This document shows positions 18,697-25,997 of a stretch of DNA of 64,000 nucleotides, in pieces; position 1 is the stretch's first letter, and each line of letters opens with the position of its first letter. The notes below the pieces were generated by a model. It was given only the letters and a program-made list of their open reading frames with translations. It had not been told where the DNA came from and did not search any database. The DNA comes from a virus: the IMG/VR virus record IMGVR_UViG_3300025889_018307, positions 20,311-84,310 of that record, one strand, 5' to 3'. Both the position numbers and the translations under genes were made by a program.

Positions 18697-18725
18697 ATGA
18701 ACCACGCATTGTTCATAGATGCGTG
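18697..18725 (+). promoter_or_regulatory. Two overlapping, mutually exclusive hairpins
   Basis: ATGAAC at 18697-18702 can pair with GTTCAT at 18711-18716, and CACGCAT at 18703-18709 can pair with ATGCGTG at 18719-18725. Each pairing uses the other's loop or arm, so only one can form at a time. The second hairpin has only a weak T-rich tail. It may be a weak terminator or an attenuator-like switch at the end of the upstream transcript. Confidence 0.4.
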
Positions 18726-18740
18726 AGTTTCTCAACTTAG

Positions 18741-18772
18741 TGTGGCTATGCGAATTTAAATTCGTATATTGC
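18741..18772 (+). promoter_or_regulatory. Promoter of the structured-RNA / barrel cassette
   Basis: TGTG at 18741-18744 and TATATTGC at 18765-18772 are 20 bases apart. A perfect 14-bp palindrome, CGAATTTAAATTCG, fills 18751-18764 directly before the -7 box and could bind a dimeric regulator. Transcription would begin near 18778 and run into the stem-loop at 18782. Confidence 0.65.
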
Positions 18773-18781
18773 ATAAATACA

Positions 18782-18842
18782 TTTTGGAAAAAATGTTAAA
18801 GGATGCCACACGAAAAGTGGCATTCGCTACGTTTTTCCAAAA
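18782..18842 (+). ncRNA. Candidate structured RNA (two-stem arm)
   Basis: TTTTGGAAAAA at 18782-18792 pairs fully with TTTTTCCAAAA at 18832-18842 (11 bp). Inside it, GGATGCCAC at 18801-18809 pairs with GTGGCATTC at 18817-18825 (nine pairs, one G-U) around the loop ACGAAAA. The internal loop is 8 and 6 bases. It lies just after a promoter and within the 5' leader of the barrel gene at 18903, so it may be a small RNA, an mRNA-stabilising leader or a protein-binding site. No Rfam family is recognised. Confidence 0.55.
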
Positions 18843-18853
18843 AGTATAAAAGT

Positions 18854-18876
18854 ATATATGGGACGGTCCCATATAT
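18854..18876 (+). promoter_or_regulatory. Perfect 23-base palindrome upstream of barrel gene
   Basis: ATATATGGGAC and GTCCCATATAT are exact inverse complements around one central G. The right arm runs into a TATATTTA (18872-18879) that resembles a -7 box, though no good TTTG lies 20 bases before it. It may be an operator for a dimeric protein. The gene start is 27 bases downstream. Confidence 0.5.
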
Positions 18877-18902
18877 TTATTTGTTTAATTAAAATCAAAA
18901 AA

Positions 18903-19313
18903 ATGAAAAGAATGATTTTATGTTTAACTTTAGGGCTAGGTTTAGCTTTTGGAGTGAACGCACAGGAGAAAGGTGACTGGTACATTGGTACAGGTGACAT
19001 TTCTAGCAAAGCATGGACTGAGTGGTCCGTAAATCCAACAGTTGGATATGGAGTAACTGATAACCTTATGATAGGTGTTAACATTTCTCAAGCTGATTCA
19101 ACTGCTGATCAAGTTATTGACGCGCATGCAAGATACTTCGTAAGAGGTTACTTTGTATATGCATCAGCACCAAACTTAGATACAGATATGCTAAGTATAG
19201 GTCTTGGTAAAATGTTTACAGTACACAAAGGAGTCTTTGTAGATCCTAAAGTTGTTTACAACACAGGTGAGAAAACGACTAATTTACAATTAGGCGTAGG
19301 TCTTAAATTTTAA
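18903..19313 (+). CDS. Small secreted outer-membrane barrel-like protein
   Basis: The start at 18903 gives a textbook signal peptide (MILCLTLGLGLAFGVNAQ), ending Ala-Gln as in Bacteroidota exports. The 115-residue mature part alternates short beta strands (NPTVGYGVTDNLMIGVNIS, ARYFVRGYFVYA, LSIGLGKMF, NLQLGVGLKF) and ends in Phe, like a small eight-strand barrel. Codon use is less AT-extreme than its neighbours, suggesting transfer from a host or selection for strong expression. A role in surface change or superinfection exclusion, like Lom/Ail proteins, is inferred from layout. Confidence 0.65.
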   Translation: MKRMILCLTLGLGLAFGVNAQEKGDWYIGTGDISSKAWTEWSVNPTVGYGVTDNLMIGVNISQADSTADQVIDAHARYFVRGYFVYASAPNLDTDMLSIGLGKMFTVHKGVFVDPKVVYNTGEKTTNLQLGVGLKF

Positions 19314-19340
19314 ACTAATTATTAACCAAAAACTAAAAAA

Positions 19341-19571
19341 ATGGAAAAGGTATTTTCGTATTTAAATGGATTTTTAGGTGGATTAGGGTCATTATTCTTG
19401 GCTTTAGTTCCTGTAACAATCCTATGGTTCGTCTTAACAGGTGGATCGGTTTTCGGGATGGATGTAGTAGCTAATATTACTGCTCTTGTAAGTGCACTAG
19501 GTAATGGTGGATTTGTAGGATTAGTAGTACTAGTAATTCTTGCATCTTTTTTCGTAGGAAACAAAAAATAA
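19341..19571 (+). CDS. Small two-span membrane protein of the cassette
   Basis: The 76-residue product is almost entirely hydrophobic, with two spans (GFLGGLGSLFLALVPVTILWFVL split by Gly/Pro, and GFVGLVVLVILASFFVG) and a basic end (NKK). It follows the secreted barrel gene and precedes a strong terminator, so the two genes form one transcript. Holin-like size and Gly-rich spans are noted, but its position outside a lysis block makes an envelope-modifying role as likely. No family recognised. Confidence 0.55.
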   Translation: MEKVFSYLNGFLGGLGSLFLALVPVTILWFVLTGGSVFGMDVVANITALVSALGNGGFVGLVVLVILASFFVGNKK

Positions 19572-19593
19572 GTTTAAAATAACATATTTTGGG

Positions 19594-19624
19594 AAAGGGC
19601 GCTATTAAGCGCCTTTTCTTTTTC
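19594..19624 (+). terminator. Intrinsic transcription terminator
   Basis: GGCGCT at 19598-19603 and AGCGCC at 19608-19613 form a GC-rich stem with loop ATTA, extended by AAAG/TTTT pairing, and followed by the T-rich tract TTTTCTTTTTC ending at 19624. This is the clearest rho-independent terminator in the window. The next promoter begins 11 bases later. Confidence 0.9.
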
Positions 19625-19634
19625 TATGAAAGCA

Positions 19635-19666
19635 TTTGGCTACCTGAAATATCTTTCGTATATTTA
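19635..19666 (+). promoter_or_regulatory. Promoter with conserved leader
   Basis: TTTG at 19635-19638 and TATATTTA at 19659-19666 are 20 bases apart, with CTTTCG before the -7 box. AAATAT and ATATTT form short arms around it. The downstream ACCCTGTAAAT and AATAAAGGTTATG leader are nearly the same as at 22733 and 61987, which fixes the start of the next gene. Confidence 0.85.
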
Positions 19667-19697
19667 CCCTGTAAATAATGATAAAAAAATAAAGGTT

Positions 19698-19913
19698 ATG
19701 ATAAGAAAAAAAATTGAGCAAGAGTTCGATATTATTGATTTAACAGGTTCAGATGGTAATGCTTTTTACTTACTAGGTAGAGCAAAAAGTTATGCTAAAA
19801 GATTAGGTTTAGATGAAAGTAAAATATTAAATGAAATGATGGAAGGAGATTATGAACATCTAGTAGAAACATTTGATAAGTATTTTGGTGCATTTGTAAT
19901 TTTAGAAAGATAA
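19698..19913 (+). CDS. Small protein of unknown function
   Basis: The start at 19698 is chosen because it follows the conserved promoter leader AATAAAGGTT; an upstream ATG at 19626 would run through the promoter. The 71-residue product is helical and acidic (AKSYAKRLGLDESKILNEMM, YEHLVETFDKYFGAFVIL). The short size and direct promoter control suggest an early regulatory or accessory protein. It is followed four bases later by the DNA ligase gene. Confidence 0.6.
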   Translation: MIRKKIEQEFDIIDLTGSDGNAFYLLGRAKSYAKRLGLDESKILNEMMEGDYEHLVETFDKYFGAFVILER

Positions 19914-19917
19914 ATAT

Positions 19918-21201
19918 ATGAAAGAATTAAAAGAATTTGTAGAACAAATGAGGGATACCTCAAGTAGCTTAGATAAAGTAGAAATACTAAAACAACAATC
20001 AGAATTCATACAAAAAGTACTTGAGTACACTTATAACCCTTACAAACAGTATTACGTTACTAGTAAAACATGTAAGAAAAACAGTGGACTATTTAAGTAC
20101 AACACACATGAAACTATATTTAGTTTATTAGATGATTTAACTAACAGAAAATATACAGGTCATGATGCCATAGCACAAATAAATGGTTTCATTACTGCTA
20201 ATCCAGGTTATGAAGATTTAATTTATAATGTAATTGATAAAGATCTTAAAACCAGAACAGGTGCTAAGGTAATCAATAAAGCATTTCCAAATTTAATTCC
20301 TGAATTCAATGTAGCATTAGCTCAAACATATGAACCTAAATTAGCTTCGTTTGGTGAAGATACAGATGAAGTATGGTATGCTAGTAGAAAATTAGATGGT
20401 GTACGTTGTTTAGCAGTTGTAGATGAAATGGGTAAATGTACATTGTATAGTAGAATGGGTAAAGAATTCACCACATTGAATAAAATTAAATACGCTATTG
20501 AAGCTACAGGTATTATCAATTATGTGTTTGATGGTGAAATATGTTTATTGGATAAAGATGGTAATGAAGATTTTCAAGGTGTAATGAAAGAACTTAGACG
20601 TAAAGATCATCAAATTGAAAATCCTACGTTTATGATATTTGATATGATTCATAAAACTGAATTTGATAAAGGTAAATCAACAGATATACTATCAGAAAGA
20701 TTACACACATTAAGAACATGGTTGGGTCCTAGATATGACACTAAAGAAACATTACGTTATTTAGATCAAGCAGTTATTACTGATGAAAGACATTTTGATA
20801 TGTGGAACCAAATGGCAAGTGATAATAATTGGGAAGGATTTATGTTACGTAAAGATACATTTTATGAAGGTAAACGTAGTAAAAATTTACTTAAAGTAAA
20901 ATCATTTCATGATGCTGAATATGAAGTATTAGGTTGGGATATTGATACACATGAAGTAGTTAGAGATGGTAAATCAGAGTCAATGACAATGTTATCACAA
21001 GTATGGATTAATCATAAGGGTTATATAGTAAAGGTTGGTAGTGGGTTTACTCAAGAACAACGTTTACAATACATGGATGGATCTATTCTTGGAAAAATAA
21101 TTACGGTTCAGTATTTTGAAGAAACTAAAAATGATAAGGGTGGTATTAGTTTAAGATTCCCAACTGTAAAAATAATTCATGGTGAAAAAAGAGAATTATA
21201 A
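19918..21201 (+). CDS. 30: ATP-dependent DNA ligase (T4 gp30-like)
   Basis: This enzyme seals nicks in replicating and recombining DNA. The 427-residue product has an N-terminal helical region and then the adenylation motif KLDGVR at 158-163, where Lys158 would carry AMP. The later motifs FDGEICLLD, EGFMLRK and LLKVKSF are in the expected order, and it ends in an OB-fold region. Length is near T4 ligase (487). It shares a promoter with the small gene at 19698. Confidence 0.92.
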   Translation: MKELKEFVEQMRDTSSSLDKVEILKQQSEFIQKVLEYTYNPYKQYYVTSKTCKKNSGLFKYNTHETIFSLLDDLTNRKYTGHDAIAQINGFITANPGYEDLIYNVIDKDLKTRTGAKVINKAFPNLIPEFNVALAQTYEPKLASFGEDTDEVWYASRKLDGVRCLAVVDEMGKCTLYSRMGKEFTTLNKIKYAIEATGIINYVFDGEICLLDKDGNEDFQGVMKELRRKDHQIENPTFMIFDMIHKTEFDKGKSTDILSERLHTLRTWLGPRYDTKETLRYLDQAVITDERHFDMWNQMASDNNWEGFMLRKDTFYEGKRSKNLLKVKSFHDAEYEVLGWDIDTHEVVRDGKSESMTMLSQVWINHKGYIVKVGSGFTQEQRLQYMDGSILGKIITVQYFEETKNDKGGISLRFPTVKIIHGEKREL

Positions 21202-21638
21202 TGAGAATACCTAAAAAACCAAGTGGTAGAAGAGCATTACCCTTTTATTGGTGGAGACGATTTAGAACACATAAAAATCTCCCTTATAAAGCATCTTTAA
21301 TTGATAAAATTAGAAATGGTGATTTTGAATGTTCTCCTTTTTTCGAACAAGCTAAATGGGAATTACATTGGATGAAAGAAGAACAAGAAGAATTCATTAA
21401 AAATTATCATGGTAAAGATTATGAACATGATAATCTATATACAGACATTGAAATTAGAGCAAGAAAACGCTATAATAAATTGTATGAAGATGGGATGAAA
21501 GATGAATTTGATAGAATGGAAAGATTAGTAAATGGTTTAAGTAAACATTTTAAAATTAAAAAAGACGATATTAAAAATATAATGGAAGAATTTGAAGGAA
21601 CTACAATTGAATTGTTTGAATATTTAAGATATGAATAA
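21201..21638 (+). CDS. Unknown charged protein
   Basis: The 145-residue product begins with a basic, Pro- and aromatic-rich stretch (RIPKKPSGRRALPFYWWRRF), then becomes helical and rich in Glu and Lys. Its start overlaps the final base of the ligase stop codon. It has no Cys cluster or membrane segment. It may be a DNA-linked or ligase-linked accessory protein from position, but nothing in the sequence names it. Confidence 0.55.
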   Translation: MRIPKKPSGRRALPFYWWRRFRTHKNLPYKASLIDKIRNGDFECSPFFEQAKWELHWMKEEQEEFIKNYHGKDYEHDNLYTDIEIRARKRYNKLYEDGMKDEFDRMERLVNGLSKHFKIKKDDIKNIMEEFEGTTIELFEYLRYE

Positions 21639-22359
21639 AAAAGAAATAGATTTTGATAATATTAATATTATTACTGTAGCTAAAGTAGCATCAGCTAATT
21701 TTTTAAGATGTAATTATAAAAATAAAATAAATGAAAAACATCATGGACATAGCTTGTTACATTTAAAAAATGTTTTAGAAAAAAGTAAAAACAGTTTAAT
21801 AATAGTAGGAATTAGAAACCCAATTGATAGGAATTTATCATATTTATTCCAAACTAAAGGTAATGATTTATTTAATGATGTAAAAACAAAAAATAATAAT
21901 TATAAAGGAGAATATTGCTATATCCCTGAAATTAAACCTAATACCTCTTATAAAGAAATTATTAAATTATATTTTAAACAAAATTATCATAATACCTTTA
22001 ATGAATGGTTCCGTGAGTTTTTGGAAATAACAAAAATCAATTCTTTTAATAGAAAAAAAGGATTAGATTTTTACAATTTTCCTAATAATAATACAATAAT
22101 GATTTACACGTTAGAAAAATTAAATGAAAATGAAAATGAAATATGTAATTTATTAGGTATAACAAATTTTCAAAATACAAATAATTCAAATAATAGAGAA
22201 TACAAAAACCAATATAAGGAAGTAAAGGATAACATAATATATAAAAAACAATACTTAGATAATTTATTAAATACAGAAATAATTCGTTTATTTTATAATA
22301 ACTCTGATATTGAAAAATTTTATTTAAAATATAAAACATTTGATGAAAAAAATACCTGA
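21631..22359 (+). CDS. Sulfotransferase / capsule-synthesis-like (NKWYS-type) protein
   Basis: The 242-residue product contains IIVGIRNPIDRNLSYLFQ, matching the R-x-P-x-x-R-x-x-S-x-x-F-Q motif of NKWYS capsular polysaccharide proteins and the PAPS-binding 3' region of sulfotransferases. An early AKVASANFL may be the first phosphate-binding part. It is very rich in Asn and Lys. It could sulfate or otherwise modify a glycan or protein. It stands alone here, away from the sugar island. The family fit is moderate and the reaction is not proven. Confidence 0.55.
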   Translation: MNKKEIDFDNINIITVAKVASANFLRCNYKNKINEKHHGHSLLHLKNVLEKSKNSLIIVGIRNPIDRNLSYLFQTKGNDLFNDVKTKNNNYKGEYCYIPEIKPNTSYKEIIKLYFKQNYHNTFNEWFREFLEITKINSFNRKKGLDFYNFPNNNTIMIYTLEKLNENENEICNLLGITNFQNTNNSNNREYKNQYKEVKDNIIYKKQYLDNLLNTEIIRLFYNNSDIEKFYLKYKTFDEKNT

Positions 22360-22729
22360 TAATGTAGTTTTTAATGATGGTAAATTTGATGCTAATACCA
22401 AAAAATATCCTACTACCATAGGCTCTCCTTCATTTGCTCCCATAAATGTAGATAAAAGTGATAGTATTAAAGCAAATAAATACTTTAATTCGAAATTAAA
22501 TGAATTAAAATCTGAGTATGAAAATTTAGTAAATGAATACAAATGGACTAATATCATTTATAATGCTTCATACAATTTTCAGCCAATATTAGGTGAGCCT
22601 TATTACTTATATTTAAATAAAAATAAAGAATATTTTTTAAGTATAATAGAACCAAGTGAATGGAATCAAACATATGTTGGTACTTTTAAATTATTAAATA
22701 GTGGAAAATGGGAAAAGATAAATGCATAA
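22343..22729 (+). CDS. DUF2452 family protein
   Basis: The 128-residue product shows the pattern I know from DUF2452 proteins: PTTIGSPSFAPI, then a helix with ELKSEYENLV, then IIYNASYNFQPILGEPYYLY, LSIIEPSEWNQ and a closing GTFKLLNSGKW. The ATG at 22343 is used; it overlaps the upstream gene by 17 bases. DUF2452 proteins are common in Bacteroidota and marine phages, and their function is unknown. It ends just before a promoter. Confidence 0.75.
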   Translation: MKKIPDNVVFNDGKFDANTKKYPTTIGSPSFAPINVDKSDSIKANKYFNSKLNELKSEYENLVNEYKWTNIIYNASYNFQPILGEPYYLYLNKNKEYFLSIIEPSEWNQTYVGTFKLLNSGKWEKINA

Positions 22730-22732
22730 AGA

Positions 22733-22764
22733 CTTGGATACCTGAGATATTTTTCGTATATTTA
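22733..22764 (+). promoter_or_regulatory. Promoter with conserved leader
   Basis: CTTG at 22733-22736 and TATATTTA at 22757-22764 are 20 bases apart, with TTTTCG before the -7 box. The following ACCCTGTAAATGAGTTAC and AATAAAGGTT leader is almost the same as at 61987. The repeat at DNA level shows that the ATG at 22773 lies in the leader. Confidence 0.82.
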
Positions 22765-22802
22765 CCCTGTAAATGAGTTACAAACAATCAAATAAAGGTT
22801 AT

Positions 22803-23066
22803 ATGAATATTAGAGAAAAATTGCAAAAAGGTAATGTTGAATTTTATATTAAAGGTGTTGTTGATTATCGTGAAGGTGATGATGGTGAATGGGGGGATCA
22901 TCCACAAATATTTAAGGTAAGTAAAGATGCAGGTGCAATTCATTCTGGATTTAGAGGAATGAATGTTACTAAATGGGGTCCTACCTGTGTTACATTATAT
23001 TCATTTGATATGTTAGGTAAAAAAACAATAGGTAAAATAAATTATAAAAATATTATATTAAAATAA
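22803..23066 (+). CDS. Unknown small protein
   Basis: The start at 22803 follows the conserved AAAGGTTAT leader; an in-frame ATG at 22773 would be almost at the transcription start. The 87-residue product is beta-rich (VEFYIKGVVDYREGDDGEW, VTLYSFDMLGKKTIGKI) with one Cys. No family recognised. It is the first gene after an early-type promoter and leads into the UV endonuclease genes. Confidence 0.55.
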   Translation: MNIREKLQKGNVEFYIKGVVDYREGDDGEWGDHPQIFKVSKDAGAIHSGFRGMNVTKWGPTCVTLYSFDMLGKKTIGKINYKNIILK

Positions 23067-23071
23067 AAGTT

Positions 23072-23263
23072 ATGAGATTACAATTAGAAATTTTAGCAAA
23101 ATGGTTAAAAAACCATAAAGAATCATTTGATGAAAGAGATGGAGCTTTAGAATCAGCAATTAAACGTAGTAAAGAAGATACTATGTTTCAAATAGGTGAT
23201 TTACTAGATGAAATCCTACAAATGGATCCTGATCAAATTGATAACGAAAGACGAGATAAATGA
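23072..23263 (+). CDS. Unknown small acidic protein
   Basis: The 63-residue product is helical and highly charged (LAKWLKNHKESFDERDGALESAIKR, IGDLLDEILQMDPDQIDNERRDK). It overlaps the start of the UV endonuclease gene by four bases (ATGA), so the two are translationally coupled. No motif or family is visible. Confidence 0.5.
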   Translation: MRLQLEILAKWLKNHKESFDERDGALESAIKRSKEDTMFQIGDLLDEILQMDPDQIDNERRDK

Positions 23264-24156
23264 ATTTAGGTTACGCGTGTATTAACACAGCATTAAAATC
23301 GGGTGGTATTTTTACAAATAGAACTATGCGTAGAAAAACATTTGAATCAAAGGGTTTAGATTATGTATCTGAATTAGCACTCCAAAATGTTAAAGATTTA
23401 GAAACACACATTCATTGGAATAATGAACATGGTATTAAATTATTTAGATTATCATCTCAAATATTTCCTTGGATGGAAGAATATGAATGGTCAGATCTAA
23501 AGGATTGGGATGAGATTTCAAGTAGAATGTTAAATATAGGTAAATTAGCTACAGAATCAGGTCAACGTCTTACTATGCATCCTGGTCCTTTTCATTGTTT
23601 AGCATCACCAACTCCTAAGGTTGTAGAAAGAACAATTAAAGGACTTAATAAACATGCTGAACAATTTGATATGATGGGTTTTGAACCTAGTAATTACAAT
23701 AAAATTAATATTCATGTAGGTGGTGCTTATGGTGATAAAAAAGCAGCACTAAAAAGATTTTGTGAAAATTTTGAATTATTAGGTGATAGTACTAAAAAAC
23801 GACTTGTAATTGAAAATGATGATTCTCCTAATGAATTTTCAGTAAAAGATTTATTTGATGGTATTTATCAAGTAATTGGTATTCCAATTACATTTGATTA
23901 TTTCCATCATAAATTTAATACTGGAGGTATGACTGAAGAAGAAGCATTAAAAATGGCTGCAATTACTTGGCCTAAGGGAATTACACAATGCTGTCATTAC
24001 TCAGAAAGTCGTAGAAAAGAAAAATTAGATGAGTCAATACGTCCTCAAGCTCACTCTGATATTATTTATGAAAAAATACAAACATATGGTCTTGAACCAG
24101 ATATTGTAATTGAGGCAAAATTAAAAGAACAAGCAATTTTTAAAAGAGTAATATGA
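23260..24156 (+). CDS. uvsE: UV damage endonuclease (UVDE/UvsE family)
   Basis: This enzyme nicks DNA next to UV photoproducts and abasic sites to start repair. The 298-residue product starts MNLGYACINTAL and carries the TIM-barrel metal-site motifs of the family: FRLSSQIFPW, RLTMHPGPFH, NIHVGGAYGDK, LVIENDD, ITFDYFHHKF and CCHYSESR. Length is normal. T4 uses DenV instead, so this is a different solution to UV repair, sensible for a surface-water phage. It overlaps its neighbours by four bases at each end. Confidence 0.88.
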   Translation: MNLGYACINTALKSGGIFTNRTMRRKTFESKGLDYVSELALQNVKDLETHIHWNNEHGIKLFRLSSQIFPWMEEYEWSDLKDWDEISSRMLNIGKLATESGQRLTMHPGPFHCLASPTPKVVERTIKGLNKHAEQFDMMGFEPSNYNKINIHVGGAYGDKKAALKRFCENFELLGDSTKKRLVIENDDSPNEFSVKDLFDGIYQVIGIPITFDYFHHKFNTGGMTEEEALKMAAITWPKGITQCCHYSESRRKEKLDESIRPQAHSDIIYEKIQTYGLEPDIVIEAKLKEQAIFKRVI

Positions 24157-24296
24157 TAGAATTTATTAAACATGCACTTGGACTTTGTGGTGAACACTGG
24201 CACCCAAATATTTGGACTCTCCTTTTAGGTGGGTTTGGATTACAACAATCATTTTCATATATTAAATATAAAGTAAAAAATTATGGTAAAGACTAG
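24153..24296 (+). CDS. Very small membrane-associated protein
   Basis: A 47-residue reading frame starts with ATGA overlap on the UV endonuclease stop and ends 14 bases inside the next gene. The product has a Cys/His-rich start (LGLCGEHWHP), one hydrophobic stretch (NIWTLLLGGFGLQQSFSYI) and a basic tail (KYKVKNYGKD). The tight overlaps at both ends support translation. Function unknown. Confidence 0.5.
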   Translation: MIEFIKHALGLCGEHWHPNIWTLLLGGFGLQQSFSYIKYKVKNYGKD

Positions 24297-25074
24297 TCAC
24301 GAACTTCCTATAAGTATGCTTTCTAGAAGTTATGATATTAATGATTATGAATATTGTCTTCCTCATTTATTAGATCAAAATGAAGTTTATAAAAATCATT
24401 TTTATAAAGCTAAAGAAGATGGTAGATATATTATAATGGATAATTCACTCCATGAATTAGGTGAAGCATATGATTCTGATAGATTAATGTATTGGATTAA
24501 TGAATTAGAACCAAATGAATTTGTTGTACCTGATGTTTGGCAAGATAAAACAGCAACATTAGTTAATGCTAAAAGGTGGCAATCTATAAAACTACCAAAA
24601 AGTGTAACTAAAGTAGCAGTAGTTCAAGCCCAAAATTATGAAGAGGCATTTGAATGTTACAATATATTAAAAATGCAAGGTTATAAAAAAATAGCATTTA
24701 GTTATGGGGCTGAATGGTATGCTGAAGCATTTCCTCATCCTAATCCTTTAGTTGGAAAAATGATGGGTCGTATAATGATGATATCAAGAATGTATAAATC
24801 AGGATTGATTGAAAAATCAGATAGGGTTCATTTATTAGGATGTGCATTACCACAAGAATTTGCTTATTATAAAGATTTTCCTTTTATTGAATCAATAGAT
24901 ACATCAAATCCTATTATTCATGGATTAGAAGGAGTAAAATATAGTACAAATGGGTTATTTACTAAATCATCAACTAAAATTGATACTATTGGTTTAACAC
25001 CTATGACCCAAGAAATATTATATAATATTAACCACAATTTAACACAATTTAAAAAATTTAAAGAATGCAATTAA
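24283..25074 (+). CDS. dpdA: DpdA-like DNA-guanine transglycosylase
   Basis: DpdA enzymes exchange guanine in DNA for a 7-deazaguanine base. The 263-residue product has the tRNA-guanine transglycosylase pattern in a short form: IIMDNS at 50-55 with a catalytic-type Asp53, FVVPDVWQD at 80-88, HLLGCALP at 183-190 and SIDTSNP at 204-210, where Asp206 fits the nucleophile. The zinc-binding Cys cluster of bacterial Tgt is absent. It overlaps queC by 10 bases and is in one operon with the other deazaguanine genes. The subfamily is not determined. Confidence 0.75.
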   Translation: MVKTSHELPISMLSRSYDINDYEYCLPHLLDQNEVYKNHFYKAKEDGRYIIMDNSLHELGEAYDSDRLMYWINELEPNEFVVPDVWQDKTATLVNAKRWQSIKLPKSVTKVAVVQAQNYEEAFECYNILKMQGYKKIAFSYGAEWYAEAFPHPNPLVGKMMGRIMMISRMYKSGLIEKSDRVHLLGCALPQEFAYYKDFPFIESIDTSNPIIHGLEGVKYSTNGLFTKSSTKIDTIGLTPMTQEILYNINHNLTQFKKFKECN

Positions 25075-25919
25075 AATTAGATTTACAAAAACAAGCAGTA
25101 TTGTCTCTATCAGGTGGAATGGATTCAAGTACAGTATTATTACACTTATTAGCTAATGATTATGAAGTTACAGCAGTTGCTTTTGACTATGGTCAAAAAC
25201 ATAAAGTAGAATTAGAACGAGCTCAAGAATTAGTAGATTACATTAATTCTAGTGATGCTTATCAAGGACATAATGTAAATTTTAGAGTAATTAAGTTAGA
25301 TGGTTTAGTTGATTTACTAAATTCAAATCTAGTTGAAGGTGGAGAAGATGTCCCAGAAGGACACTATGAAGAAGAAAACATGAAGGAAACAGTTGTACCT
25401 AATAGGAACAAAATGTTTTCATCAATTATACAAGCTGTGGCATTATCCATTGCTAATGAAAAAGATTGTCCTGTAAAAATTGCTATGGGTATTCATGCTG
25501 GGGATCATGCAATTTATCCTGATTGTAGGCAAGAATTTAGAGATGCTGATTATGAAGCATTTAAACAAGGTAATTGGGATGCTGATAAAATAACATATTA
25601 TACACCTTATTTAAATGGGGATAAGTTTGATATATTAAAAGATGGTGAAGTATGTTGTGAAAAATTAGGATTAGATTTTGATGAAGTTTATAAAAGAACT
25701 AATACATCATATAAACCTATTAAACATTATTACAGACCAGAAACTAATGCTTGGAAATGGTACTCAGATTATAAGTCAGCATCATCTGTAGAAAGAATTG
25801 AAGCTTTTATTAAATTAGGAAGACCTGATCCTGTAGAGTATGCTAATGAAAAAGGACCTGTTAAATATGATATAGCTAAATCCCATGTTGAAGAATTATT
25901 AACACAACACTCAGCTTAA
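25065..25919 (+). CDS. queC: QueC-like 7-cyano-7-deazaguanine synthase lacking the zinc site
   Basis: QueC converts carboxy-deazaguanine through an amide to preQ0, using ATP. The 284-residue product has the PP-loop SGGMDSS at 16-22, PNRN at 112-115 and the IHAGDH/YPDCR stretch near 144-155. In normal QueC a Cys cluster before the VERxEAF helix binds zinc; here residues 214-244 (TSYKPIKHYY, WKWYSDYKSAS, SVERIEAF) contain no Cys at all. The enzyme may still work, or may stop at the amide. It follows dpdA with a 10-base overlap. Confidence 0.8.
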   Translation: MQLKLDLQKQAVLSLSGGMDSSTVLLHLLANDYEVTAVAFDYGQKHKVELERAQELVDYINSSDAYQGHNVNFRVIKLDGLVDLLNSNLVEGGEDVPEGHYEEENMKETVVPNRNKMFSSIIQAVALSIANEKDCPVKIAMGIHAGDHAIYPDCRQEFRDADYEAFKQGNWDADKITYYTPYLNGDKFDILKDGEVCCEKLGLDFDEVYKRTNTSYKPIKHYYRPETNAWKWYSDYKSASSVERIEAFIKLGRPDPVEYANEKGPVKYDIAKSHVEELLTQHSA

Positions 25920-25925
25920 TATAAA

Positions 25926-25997
25926 TGTCCTTTGGTGTAATTGGCAGCACGTCTGGTTTTGGTCCAGGAGATTGAGGTTCGAACCCTCGAGGGACAA
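25926..25997 (+). tRNA. tRNA-Gln (anticodon UUG)
   Basis: A 72-base cloverleaf folds fully: acceptor TGTCCTT with AGGGACA, D stem GTGT/GCAC, anticodon stem TCTGG/CCAGG with loop TTTTGGT (anticodon TTG), and T stem TGAGG/CCTCG around TTCGAAC. The discriminator is A97 and no CCA is encoded. It lies six bases after queC. It reads CAA, the common Gln codon in this AT-rich genome. Not a target of queuosine itself, since Q goes into GUN tRNAs. Confidence 0.95.

Noticed and set aside
18689-18902. A tRNA or attachment site in the structured region
   Set aside because: No cloverleaf with TTCGA arm or integrase gene was found; the stems are nested, not cloverleaf.
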